Origin: Oreocharis arfaki
Taxonomy: Eukaryota; Chordata; Aves; Passeriformes; Paramythiidae
Length of the DNA stretch: 64,000 bases
Direction of reading: 5' to 3'
Assembly: GCA_013398015.1 (NCBI GenBank)
Contig: VZRR01005724.1
Coordinates: 638,831 to 702,830 of the forward strand
Shown: positions 1-11,650 of the stretch, piece by piece
Layout of the letters: every line of letters starts with the position of its first letter
Position numbering within the stretch: the first letter of the stretch is position 1
Program-made: the position numbers and the translations under genes
The notes under the pieces: generated by a model
Databases searched by the model: none
Seen by the model: only the letters and a program-made list of their open reading frames with translations
Told to the model about the DNA's origin: nothing

Positions 1-704
1 AGAAATGTGCATGTAAATTAAATAGCATGTACTAAGATGTCCTAACTGAGGACATTTTTTTTAATAAACCATAAAAGTTGTATAATTAATGTAATAATAT
101 ATTAAGGACACAAATAAGTAATGAGAATTATGTTTAAATAACTGCTGTGTAGGCAAGGGTCCAAGAGGATTAAAAACACGACCTTGAATCCAGGTTCTCA
201 TTTTGTCAACGTCACAGCAATCGCTGCAAAGTTGTACTGCTGTGATCATAGCCATGCAGTCTCAGCCTGGCTCTGAGTTGTTGTGCTATAGGAAGACTCA
301 GTTTGACTCAAATTGCCCAGAATTTCTGAGACTCTTAAAGAGAACCTTTATTCCAGAAGAAAAAGGGCGACAATCACCCTTAGATTAGGAAAGAACATCG
401 GTTTTGAATTGCCTCCAAAGGTTCATGCCAAGTCACGAGAATGAGGGAGGGACAGTGAAGGGCTGTATCTCAAATCTCCCTCCTAAACTCCTTCTGGGAT
501 GCTCAGGTACTCTCTCCACTCCACAAAAAGGTTTATCACAAGCTTCAGAAAGGCAGGGCAGAGGCAGAGCTGGGGGTGCTCAGAACGGGGCTGGTGCATC
601 TGGGATGGGAAGGGGTGGCTTGGCTCTCCTGGAACAATGTCTTATGGTAGGAGCAAAGGATGTTTCACACTCTCAAATCCTCTATGCCAGTTCGGAGTAT
701 AAAT
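1..704. other. Unique AT-rich sequence, no gene seen
   Basis: I see no repeat family or exon here. The longest plus-strand frame (404-706, 100 codons) is rich in Gly, Ser and Arg and has no domain I recognise. It ends where the CR1 relic starts, so it is most likely a chance frame. Confidence 0.6.
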
Positions 705-790
705 GAATCATTGAATTATCAAGTTTGCAAAAGACCTCTAAGATCATCAAGTCCGGCCAATGAGACTTTAGCCACTGTTCTCACTCTTCC
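705..790 (-). mobile_element. CR1 LINE 3'-end fragment
   Basis: Reading the plus strand, the phrase around 735-757 (aagacctctaagatcatcaa, then gtcc) is the reverse complement of a common avian CR1 3' end. The element therefore lies on the minus strand with its 3' end near 705. Only about 85 bp can be recognised, so it is heavily 5'-truncated, as is usual for CR1. The usual terminal 8-bp repeat is blurred to an 'atcattgaat'-like sequence. No coding potential is left. The family call is from memory of the consensus. Confidence 0.6.
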
Positions 791-2367
791 CACTGCAGCC
801 CTGGCACTAGGTGGGTAAGGCAACCTCTTCAGGGCATCACTCCATTCCCAGGTGCCTTACCACCAACATGCCCTATCACCACTGCCCATTACACTGCCTC
901 CGTAGTCACATCTTCTATGGCCCAAACATACCCAGTATTTTAAAAAGCTCATTATTTATCCAGCTCTCTAAAGATGAAAGGCAGCCTCTGAGCATTACAA
1001 TGAAATTTAACGTGTAGACTTCATGATAATAGATGGTGCACAATGCACTTTTCAAAATCACATTATTAGTATTTTGGAACATTAGGCAAAATTGATTTTG
1101 TAAAGATGTTGTTACTCCTGATGTAACTGTTACCCATCACATCCTCTCTGAGGAGGCTCAGAGGCAGAGGATCCTTCATAGATACTCTGGGCTTAGTGCA
1201 AGGGGCAGAAAGAGTCTCCCTAGAGCTGTCACCACAGCAATTGCGGATTAAAGGTGAGGTCTGAAATCCAACTTCTGAAATACTTAAGCAGTGTTGCTGG
1301 CAACCTTTATATGGTAATGAGAGTTTGATGCTCCGCGGACTAACAATACAAGTATTTTTGGTAGTAGGAAAGTCAAAGTGCCAATTAGACTGTGAGAGAA
1401 GGAAGGAAGCAGTAGTACTGAAAAGAATTATTGCCTGACAGTGAACCCTGCACATGTGAAACGTAACTTCACAGACACCATGACTGTAGCTGCTGCTCTA
1501 CGCAATTGGACACATCTTAGTGATCCTGCGAAAGTTATTCCCTGCTGACAAAAGCAAGGTCAGTCAGCGGGAAAACAATACAAACTTCTTGTCTAGTTGG
1601 CCATACTCTTCCTAAGTAGTAAACTTTCTCTTCAAGGGCTCTCACACATACCACATAATCCACATATAAGTGGATTCCCCTTGGAAACTTGTCATTATGT
1701 GGGTGAGTTCATGCTGTTTTGTATACTAATGCTCTAATTTACATAATTCATGAAAAAAATACACGTACATCTCACTTTCAGTGTCTGAAAAAAAAATCAC
1801 ATTAAGACATGGTTCACTTCTCCATTATTATCCTTACTGCCACCAGTAGTGCTTTTAAAATAAAAATATTGCTTAAATATAGGTTGATGGCTTCATCTCA
1901 CAGAGCTGAGGAGTTAGGCTACAACCCTTTTTAGTTTGATTCTGTTGTGATACCTCAAGGATTGTCACTACAGTAATGATATGCCACAAATAAAGTGTAT
2001 GCTGTGGATCTAAGAGAACCACATGCCCTTGACCTTGTGCTTTTGAGAAGGAAGAGATAGGTGACAGACTACAGAAGGCATATTCATGTTACCTGAAAAC
2101 CTGTCCTTGTTTTACATGTAAGATCTGTCTAAAAAAAACTACCAGGCATTTGATTTTTCTGGAACAGAAGGGTTACACGAGGGCTTGGGGTAACCTCAGC
2201 CTTCTGAACAAAAATAAATGGGAAAGAAAAATGAAACTGAATGTGCAGATTTATTCTGAACAGCAATGGTAAGGAGCACAGTTTTGACATGTACAAAGGC
2301 TGTGTTTATTATCCCCTGGAGAGAAGATGAGTGGAGAAGCTAACATTGGTTGCATAGTGACATTTCA
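791..2367. other. Unique sequence, no gene seen
   Basis: No repeat or exon is recognised. A minus-strand frame of 129 codons (1066-1455) is open, but it has no domain, no convincing signal peptide and no recognisable relatives. I treat it as chance. Confidence 0.55.
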
Positions 2368-2620
2368 GGATGGAAGAAGGCATATAGCCAATTAAGTCTA
2401 GCATTTGTACCCTGTAGTGTTTTTCCCCTCAAGTGCTTATCTAACACTCTTTAGAATATGTTCACAGCTGCAGCTTCTATTTCTGCCATTAGTAAACTTT
2501 TCTACTCTTGTTTTAAAGGAACATGCTCTAAACTTCCTTCCTGATACATTCTTTCTGTGATTTGCAGGATCTAGGACCTCAAATGAAACACATTTTTTCT
2601 ACTTACTATTTTCAGCTCTC
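2368..2620 (-). mobile_element. Possible old CR1/L3 relic
   Basis: The run from 'ggatggaagaaggcatat' through 'gcagcttctatttctgcc' to 'cttcctgatacattc' follows the order of phrases found in reverse-complemented 3' regions of old amniote CR1/L3 elements. Divergence is high, and the match rests on several short words in the right order. It could be coincidence in T-rich sequence. Confidence 0.3.
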
Positions 2621-5520
2621 TTCTAATTTTAAGTTTCCTCTTCCCATTTTAAAACGAACTCACTGTCAGTCCAATCAGTGCTTATTTTTTCATTGCCCTT
2701 GGATTTCAATTTTGCATTGACCAGGCATATTTTTCCTAGTGTTACCCCAGGCGAAAATGAAGACCAAATACAATATTTGTCTCTCTTATATTACATTTGC
2801 TCTCTTTGTCTCTCTTTCACTGTATCTGCAACAACTTACCAGTTCCCTAGTCTTCTGGCAAGGTGTTTTCATAGAACTTCACTCTTAATTGATGCAGGTA
2901 TGTGTTACTCCGTTGATCACAGTACCACCAAAGCTTACTCAACATCGCTAGCCTAGAAGCACATTGCAAGGGTGTGTGTCAGCTGAAATTTAGAGACCAG
3001 GAACCTGAAAGAACACGAGGGCTCAAACTATTTTCCTCTTGGCAACGGTGAAATTACAAACCACGATGTGACTTGGAAAGATTCACAGGCCCTACCGTGC
3101 AAGTTTACTCTAAATCATATGCAGCTACTTCAGTGCTGAAGAATCAAGAGTAAAGCAACATGGGACAAGAGAATTGTAATGAGCAGTAGATCAGCCCACA
3201 CTGGCGTCTTTCAGGACTTATCTTTGGAAAACACAGGCTGATAATTAAGAATGTTGATGTAACATAAGGATGATGTACACAGCTATGGATACTTAACAAA
3301 AAAAGGTAGGGTTTTGTTGTTGTTGTTGTTTGGGTTTTTTAACCCAGCCATAAAAGATAATGAGATAAAGCCCTAGGTATTCATCTTCTGACAGTTAGAA
3401 ACATTTGTGTGAAGGACTAAGAAGATTAGGGTACATAAATGCATTTATAAGAGCATTGTGGAAGTGTGCAATAGACCTTACAATGTATGCTGATATTTTA
3501 AGATACTTTACGGAACATTTTAAGGATGTTCTTACAAATTGCAATGGCTCTTGTATATGAAACTGTGTCATCTGTAAGAGCCTATTTCAGGAGATTATCC
3601 GTAAATTTGCTCCTACTTGTCATTGACAGTAAATTGCTGCTATTAAACAGATTTCTATAAAAAAGCCAGCCTGTGATTTAGTCCTGGTGTAGGCTGTGAT
3701 CTTTCATTTGGGAACAGTACAGACAACTGTATTGGGAGTAATACAACAGATCCATATGCTTTTAGACTCTTTTGTGTAGAATACACTCTGTCTACACCCT
3801 TAGGACACAAATACTGCTCTTGATATTATTTTTAGGAAGCGTATCCTAAATTTTTTCCAGATCTAATGCACTTGTAAGGCAACACACAAAATATAGTGAA
3901 TGAGCAGTTTCCTCCCTTCTGCATTGGGCATGTTGGTGCTTTCAGGGATCTCATATGCCAATGATTTCCTTCAGCATGGTCATTGTTTTCCTCAGTCCTT
4001 CTTTCTTGTTCCAGCTGCAGAGCAAGTAACTTGAAGCAGGCCTGAATTTCCTCTACCCTGTCCTAAGCCATTCTCTGAGGAAAATTCCTGAGGTAACCAA
4101 TCAGTTTTCCACCTGTCTGAAAGCCAGGGTGGAAAACAAATGTTTCCTAAACTTTAGCAATAACTAAAGATACAAATGGTGTCACAAAGGCAAAGTCACT
4201 CTCTGTAAATGACCCTTGATTGCTCATCATTGTTTGCTCCCTTGTATCAACACCTTTTGGAATTACAGTTCAAGCTGAAGACTAAAAATAACAGAGAATA
4301 CACAATTAAATTGACAAAACAGAACACACGTTGATACTCTCAAACATCCCAGCGGGTCCTATATATTTCTTGTGAAAACAAGTTCATGTTGGAATAAAAT
4401 GTTAGCACTTCCACTACAGGGAGTTCCAGTCTCTTTGTCTCTCTTGCCAGAGATGCTAAAGACAGAGCATTTCTCTGACCAATATGACTGATTAGACCCA
4501 CAGCAGGGTAAAGAACAAGGAGGTTTATGAGACCTACCTCTAGGCTGAACCATAATTGCAAGTGTGTCTTTAATTTCACCGGTACCACACAGTACCTAAA
4601 CCTCACTAGTACAGTTTTGGAGTTTGTAATGTCTTCATGGCCACCTATCCTCCCACTAGCTCAATTGCTTTTTTACCATCCAGATATTTCCCCTGTGGAG
4701 CACTTTAAAAACTCAAACACATGCTTAACCTAACAACAGTACTGCTACCCTCCATCTGCATTTGTTTGTATTTTCTTTCGTAGAGGGCCATTTCTGTAAC
4801 CCAAGAGGCTTGTGAGCTCACCTGGTGGAACCAGATTAGACTGTGGCTTTTCAATTTCAAACCTCTATCTAAAAGCCAGACACTCTTTGTATTTAAGTCT
4901 AACAACAGAACCCACTCTAAAAGAAAGCAAATATAGCAAAATACGTGTATTTCCTTTCATATTAAAAGCACTGTTAGTAAAGAGGAATAGCTTTTGGTGA
5001 ATCGGTAGAAGAATACATAAGCTGTTGAATGTTCGTTCTTCAATGTTCCTGAAGTAGGTGAATAGGTGGGGAAAGAAGATGATGGAGCAATTATTTCACA
5101 GTCATGGAAATGATCTTGTCTCAATTCTACTTTCCCTGATTTCCTGAAGAACGTTTTAGATGCAGTTTGTCTGTTCTCATAAGTGTTTGCACAGCCTTTT
5201 ATGAGGCCTACAAAAAAGTCTATGGAGAGAAAAGGGATTCATTAACCTCAATGCTACAGAAAACTGTTGATTCCTGCTTCTCTTCTTCTCTCCGCCTCTA
5301 GGAAGTTTGAACAGAAAAGGGTTGCTGACAGGAAAAGGTGTGCCAGAAAACAAAAGGAAGTGGGAGTTCAAAACTGTAAAACTGAATTGTGAGTTGGGCC
5401 AAAGTAATAAGAAAATTACCTCTTTCTAAAAAGCATCTTCAAAAATACTATGATTTTTTAATTTAATTGACACTCAGCTTCTTCCTTTTGGGCATTATTC
5501 CACTACTACGTGAAAAACAA
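2621..5520. other. Unique sequence with a short GTT tract
   Basis: This is mostly AT-rich unique DNA. A small GTT repeat with a T-run lies at 3311-3340. Open frames around 4340-4905 overlap on both strands (up to 88 codons) and have no recognisable domain. No exon or RNA gene was found. Confidence 0.55.
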
Positions 5521-5640
5521 AGGTTTCCTTTAGCCACAGAATGACAGGTCAAGGCAGAAGAGACCAATTTCATCTGGGTCATCTGGTCCAATTTCCTTGC
5601 TCAGGAAGGGTCTTCTAAAGCCAGTTGCCCAGGACCATGT
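5521..5640 (-). mobile_element. CR1 LINE 3'-end fragment
   Basis: The plus strand reads 'cacagaatgacagg', 'gaagagaccaatttcatc', 'atctggtccaatttcc' and 'cccaggaccatgttcaga' in order. This is the reverse complement of an avian CR1 3' end, so the element is on the minus strand with its 3' terminus at the left. It stops abruptly at about 5640, where an AT-rich simple-repeat-like tract begins. Confidence 0.7.
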
Positions 5641-5885
5641 TCAGATACCACATATGCATGTATCTACATATATACTATATGTACTGTATGACAGACAGAT
5701 AGAAAACGATGGTAATTTATGTGTAATCCATATATTGAGATAATCTACATACCAATTTTGTATATATAAATACCAAATATGCATTAAACATCTATACACA
5801 ATATACACATATACACAATTTACATATAACAAGAATAAAATTATATATGTGAATACAGAGAGATATCATATAGAGAAATATACAG
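5641..5885. repeat. AT-rich TA/CATA-type low-complexity tract
   Basis: About 240 bp is dominated by tata, atac and cata words without one clean repeat unit. It abuts the CR1 fragment on its left. The 63-codon minus-strand frame here is Tyr- and Ile-rich and reflects composition only. Confidence 0.7.
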
Positions 5886-8265
5886 TAAAGCGCAGGAAAC
5901 AGGACGACTCAAGAATCTCAGAGGGCTGCACGGTCTCACCCTGCAGATGCTAAAGGAAGTCTCTGGCCTCTTTGTTAAAAACCCTAAAATGTATATTCAG
6001 CCATAGCAATGAGCCACAGGCTCTGTTTAACCAAATAATTCTACATCTAGAATTTATCATGTAGCACCTACAAATGCAAAACACTCAGGCGTAGGAAAGG
6101 GTTTATTTTTTCTCTCTCATACAACCAAAGTTGTATAAGCTGTGCACACACATGTAATACCGTAATCCTGATGTTTTTGTAAGCAGAAAGCTATCCCAAA
6201 GCCAGAAGTGGGACATCACTCCAGCGTTTCGTTAACATAGCAGGTTGTGCTTAATGGTTAATTAACTTTACTGTTAATCCATAGGAAGATACTCACAACT
6301 TGTAAGTATATGTGAGAGCTAGTATCAGTTTCAAAGATGACAAAACGTAACTGATTACACAAGTTTGTGCATGTACTAACTTTTTTGTTTTGACACCAAG
6401 AGCTTAAGATGCTTTTCTTACAGGGATGGTTACTTTGGGGATTTGCCTCAAACTGACCTCCTCAAAGCTCATTCTCCTCAGCTCAGTTCAAGGCTATCAG
6501 TCCCTGTGCCTTCACTCCTTATGTGAAGGGAATTACTTATCTCTTAATTTATATGAGCTTGCCTGCTTCACCATGGATACAACCCCTTCTTAAGGACTTG
6601 CACACTGCTCAACTGCTCTCCTTTGTAGCTTCAAATTGTTGACTCTCCACTGCACCCCAAAGTTTATCATTCCTCTGTTGCTCAGTCTCCTTCATTTCTC
6701 CCTCCCTCCTGCTCTGATTTTCTTGCATTAAGCTGAAGTTTCCTATGGCATTTTTACATGCAGTTCAACTGAAAAACAAAAATTTCAGCAGACCTTTTAT
6801 TTAAAAATGGAAGGAATAAATAAGACAAGGATGAAATATTAATTTCTCCTCTTTCTGATTTTCTTTTCTTTTGGCTTCTCATCTGGTTTAGAACCTCATT
6901 CTCTTGCAGCCTAAGTCTGGCTCCACAGTTAAGCACTGCTTTGGCCATCCTTTCACACTAGACTTCAAAATACACCCATGATCCATTCTTACACCTAATC
7001 CTACTGACCCTGCAACCATCATGCAAACAGGTCAAGGAGCTGAGGGGATAGAGCTACTGTGAAAATACAAAGACATTATAAGATGTTCCCAGGAGGCAGA
7101 AATAAGAGGGCAAACTCAGCAAAGTGACATCTTTTGAACTCCTTATATAAAGAAAAATATTCTTCCTCTTTCTTGGAAACTTTCGTTGGCCCTAATGGAA
7201 AAATGAGAGAAGAACTCTGCAAATAGATCACTGAGGATTTCTTCCACAGACTTCTCAAGAGAATGAGATCACGTAGACCTCTGTAAACCTGACCTACAAC
7301 TATGCCAGTTGAAAATCAAATTTCTTTGCCCTGGACAAACTAGCACTACTAAGACTTGAGATATCTCTGCCTCTCTTCCCTAAGTCCCCCCAAGGGACTT
7401 TTTGCAATCAAACTAAATATTAATAGCATAATGTGAATTGATACAAATCTTACTATAAACACAACTACCTTTTTCACCAGTACCTAAGTAAAATAACACA
7501 AATATTGGCATCAGTTGTGATTTTCTTGTTGTCAGTTGTTGGTATAAGGCCAATAAACATAGCCACCTATTGCATTGCTTTTAACCAGGAGTTATTTTGC
7601 AAACTGGATCAGAGAGCAAGCATTAAAGTGCTAAAATGAATTTGTGCTGCAGTAGTAGCAAATTAAAAATGGCACACTGTTTCACCAAGCAGTGTACAGT
7701 TCTGCCAATTGATTTACGAGGTCAGGAGGAAAAGAATTTATCACCTGGCATTATCTCTGCTCAGATTTAATGGCTGCTCTGTCATCAATGCACAAAAAAA
7801 TTATAGGAGTTGAAAAAGGTCTTTTCAAAAGACAAGAGCTGTTTACAAAGGAGTGCTTCTCGCTAAGACACCTTAATAAAATGATAGCCTTGGTGGCCTA
7901 AATCTTGCAGCATAGTGAGAAATCTATACGGTGGGGACTTTTGGCTCCGGGCAAATATTTTTAAATTCATGGTCAAATGACGAGAGGACTGTCACGTCCC
8001 CTCCAACCGTGAAAAACATATTAAGCTCTGGACTGTCTGGCATTTTTGCTGCCCCTTTGTGTCTACCGGTAGCACGAATGTAATGGCAAACTGAGATCCT
8101 TTGCCGAAGTTCAAAACGACATGTTCACTATTAACTCAAAGTCTCTTTTCAAAAATAAGCACTGACAAAGGACAGAGAACTACTTTGGCTCCAGTATAAG
8201 AAGCCATAGGAAGAAAGAAAAAGGGAAAAAATAGTTCTTGATTTATGGTGAGGCTTAATCTTGAT
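5886..8265. other. Unique sequence including a CpG cluster
   Basis: No gene is seen. Bases 7929-8118 hold nine CpG dinucleotides in about 190 bp, which is unusual beside the CpG-poor surroundings; this is described under findings. The short frames at 6754-6948 and 7076-7258 have no recognisable features. Confidence 0.55.
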
Positions 8266-8301
8266 TAAAAAAAAAAAAAACAAAAAAACCAAAAGAAAAA
8301 A
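8266..8301. repeat. A-rich tract
   Basis: A run of A with isolated C and G forms a low-complexity tract. I see no retroelement body on either side that would make it a SINE or LINE tail. Confidence 0.8.
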
Positions 8302-11300
8302 GCTGAGTATTCTATCAGCAGTACTTTAATGTAAGGATCAGTGCCATGTTTCACTTCAGAGGTGATTGCACTTCAGTGACAGATTAATATATCTCTCTCT
8401 ACAGTATTCTGAATGCATTCACATGCTTTCTGGATTAGAAGAGAAGTTGTAAACAAAAGGGTTTATTATAATGGCATTCATCTGAAGAGAAACAGGAATA
8501 AGTATGTATTCAGGAGACCATAAGAAGTTTATCAGCATTACCAGCTTCTACTGTCATTGTAATCCTTGATATAAGAATGATTTGGGTGTCTTCCACTTCC
8601 ACTGTCTGCAGGCACTCAAAATCACTAGAGCTCTAATTCACAGTCTTACAATAGACAATTCACACCCTACTAAGTGCTCAGAGTCCACAAAATTCATTGC
8701 TGGAAAGGTATCAGGTAATTCAGATTTTAAAAGGGAGGATGAGGAATTCTAAAGACTTTGTTAAAACCTAATGAAAATGTTGAGTGTTATTAAATCCTAG
8801 GAAAAAAGTTCCAATATCACCTAATTTAAAATTATGCTTAATAAAAAGAGGACAACCAAAGCTGTAGAATCTAATATCCAGAGTCAGCGAAAATATTTTT
8901 ATTTCTAAACTCTTAAGTATATTTTTAGGGCCCACTAAATTCTGCCAGAGAGCACATAAATTGCTGTGGTCAGTATGGCAAAACTCAATTCTATTTTATG
9001 TGTTTTGCTGAGTGGTATGCTGCTTTACTACATAGAGGACCTGAACTTTGCTACTGGCCACTCTATTCTTAATTAAAACACAGTCTTCCTCTCTGAACAC
9101 ACTCAGACTTTGGAAAAGATCAGCTTTGGCATTAGCTCATTTCTAATTACAAGTCATACACTCTTAATGGAATACAGCCAAGTGCAGGACCTCTCAGCTG
9201 TCTGTCACCATACAATCATTCAACTAAAATTAAAATGGGAAATAGACTTTTAATTAAAATATATTTTAAAAATGTTAAGATACCTACATATGGAAATGAT
9301 TTTTTTTCAATTTCTTCATTTTAAGCACCAGCAAAGCAAGTTAGAGGCATCACCTGAAACTACATTTTAGAGACTCTGAGTCATAAAGGATAATATTGTA
9401 GAATAGAGCAATTTGTTAGGAATATGACTGGGGGAAGACAAATTTCAATACACCTACTAGGGCCTTAGCTCAAGTTCAAATTTCCCACTAAATTCAAAAA
9501 ATTCATGATAATGTAAAACTCCCTAATTTCTCACACATAGACACTGTACTTGAGACATGCATTACAGTTGGTATTTTGTATCTAGAATTATTTTGCTACC
9601 ATATATACTACAAAAAAGGACTGAGTTTCATAGCTTTTTGGCAGTTAAGGAAAATTAAAACATCTGTATACGTATCTATTATTTTCCATTTAATTTTTTT
9701 TACTTTCAAAATTGTTTGTTGTTCAGCAATCCAACTTTATGACAGATTTTGCAACCAAACTCTAGCAAATTTTATAACTGTAGAAGTCCAGTAATTTTAG
9801 CAGAGCTTTGTCTGACACAAGCGCACACATCAAGCTTATCCTACATACTACAAAACTATTTCTTCTGTTGCAGAACAAGTTTAGATTACATACACTTTAC
9901 AACAACTGTTCCAGCCTTTTCTCTTCCAGAAAGTCAAAATATGTCTTTAGTTCTCAAAGAAGAACGCAATAATGCACTATAGTAATGAAATTGCCCCAGG
10001 ACAGCATGTTGGATCACACCCAGCATCTGCAGAGTCTCACCATCTCCAGCTGGGCTGCTTGGCCTTATATAACTTTGTATTAAGAAACCCTCTTTAAAAA
10101 GCTCTTCCTCTGGAGTCTTTACACCTGTGGGCGTTCAGTTCCATCCAGCAATACAGCACAACACAGGACCTGGGAAAACACTCCAGATCCTATTACATGG
10201 AGGTCAGCTCCAGGGTGTTGGGAACTAGACCAGTGTGGCTGTGCTTGATCACGGGTTTACACAGTGATTGGGGTTGGAAGTTTGGGAAAGTCCGCCAAGA
10301 GCCCCCATAACCTCTTCTTTTTCTCACCAAGCATATGTCCACCTTTCTACTTACAATCTGTTACACTGGAGGGATAAGATGAGCATCTATTCTGTTACTA
10401 TCTGTACTGGCTTGTTCTAGGGCAACTCAAAAATCCTGTCTCAAAAGAGAGTGAAATCATTCCACTTGAAGTTACCCATACCACTGGAATTTGGAGACTC
10501 TCTACTGCAAATGATGTAAAATATCAAGAGCAGCATTTCATGTTGCATCTAAAGAGTCCCAGTGCATTTCACATATCCGAGCTCTTGGCTTTACATTCGT
10601 AACTGAGACAAAACAACACCCCACAGGCCCCTGTTGGAATATCAGTTGAGTACTGACACAGGAGGAGGCATAATGACCAGCAAACGAAGGAACCATTGAC
10701 AAAGGCTGGAATAAATGTATGCTGTTTTTATATAAACAATAGTAAATTGCGTAGGCACATTAATGGGTGCCCGTGCATCTCTCAGGCACCCATACACGTG
10801 TAATTGAGACACCATTGCGATATACACAAGGGGCATGGGTTAGCTGAACTCCCACAGACCTTTTGATATAGAAAGTCAGTGTTTTGGAGTAATTAGTGGC
10901 TAATTTGTATTGACACGGGTGTGCTTGGAAAGTTACTGTGGGTCCCTGATGTGCTCTAACTCACTCCGTTTCAGTAAGGGTAAGGGCCACTGAGCCTGTG
11001 CTACTGTTATTTCTGTGAGAAGAAAGAGGTTTCAAAGAGCAAGTTAATCTCCAAGCCTAGCTTTTCATCTCAGTAGTGAGCATTTTGTCTGGCCTCTGTC
11101 ATTTTGTATCCCACACCTTTTGTATTTCTAGGCTTTTCTAAGAAGCCCCAGCAGGAGAAGAGGTTACAGTGCCATAAAAATACTACTGTTTTTGAATAAT
11201 TTATTTCTAATTTCTGCAATTTAGAACATCTCTCTGTGCTGTGGATCCCACTTTTCCCTCCCCCATTCACAAAAGATATTTATTACTCCACTCTATTCTA

Positions 11301-11608
11301 CGGAAAATCTTTCAGCAGCCAGCTTCCCACAGTGCTAAAGCTCCAGCAGAATGCAAAAGTATGCAACAGGGCAACCCCCTACGCTTTGAGAAAAGAATAC
11401 AAATGATGAATCTCTATGTAACTAGACAAAGCATTTTCAGGAGTGCATTTCCAGGAAAAGGTACAATCAACATTTTATTACCTAGATTACTGGGACCAGG
11501 CCAATGTAACTTTTTAATGTACTGGCTCAGGGCCAGAGGGCAGCCATAGCACAGCCCCTTGAGAACCCTCCAATGAGCCCCACGAAGGCAGTTACAGCTC
11601 TTACACAT
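8302..11608. other. Unique AT-rich sequence, no gene seen
   Basis: No repeat family or exon is recognised. The stretch 9060-9260 carries several TAAT-type words, but without comparison this is not evidence of regulation. The frame at 11241-11549 (102 codons) overlaps one on the other strand, and neither has a known domain. Confidence 0.5.
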
Positions 11609-11650
11609 CTCTCTCTCTATATATTTATATATTTATATATTTACATATTA
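11609..11650. repeat. CT then TATATTTA tract
   Basis: A short CT run passes into about three copies of a tatatatt-like unit. It is a simple low-complexity tract. Confidence 0.8.
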
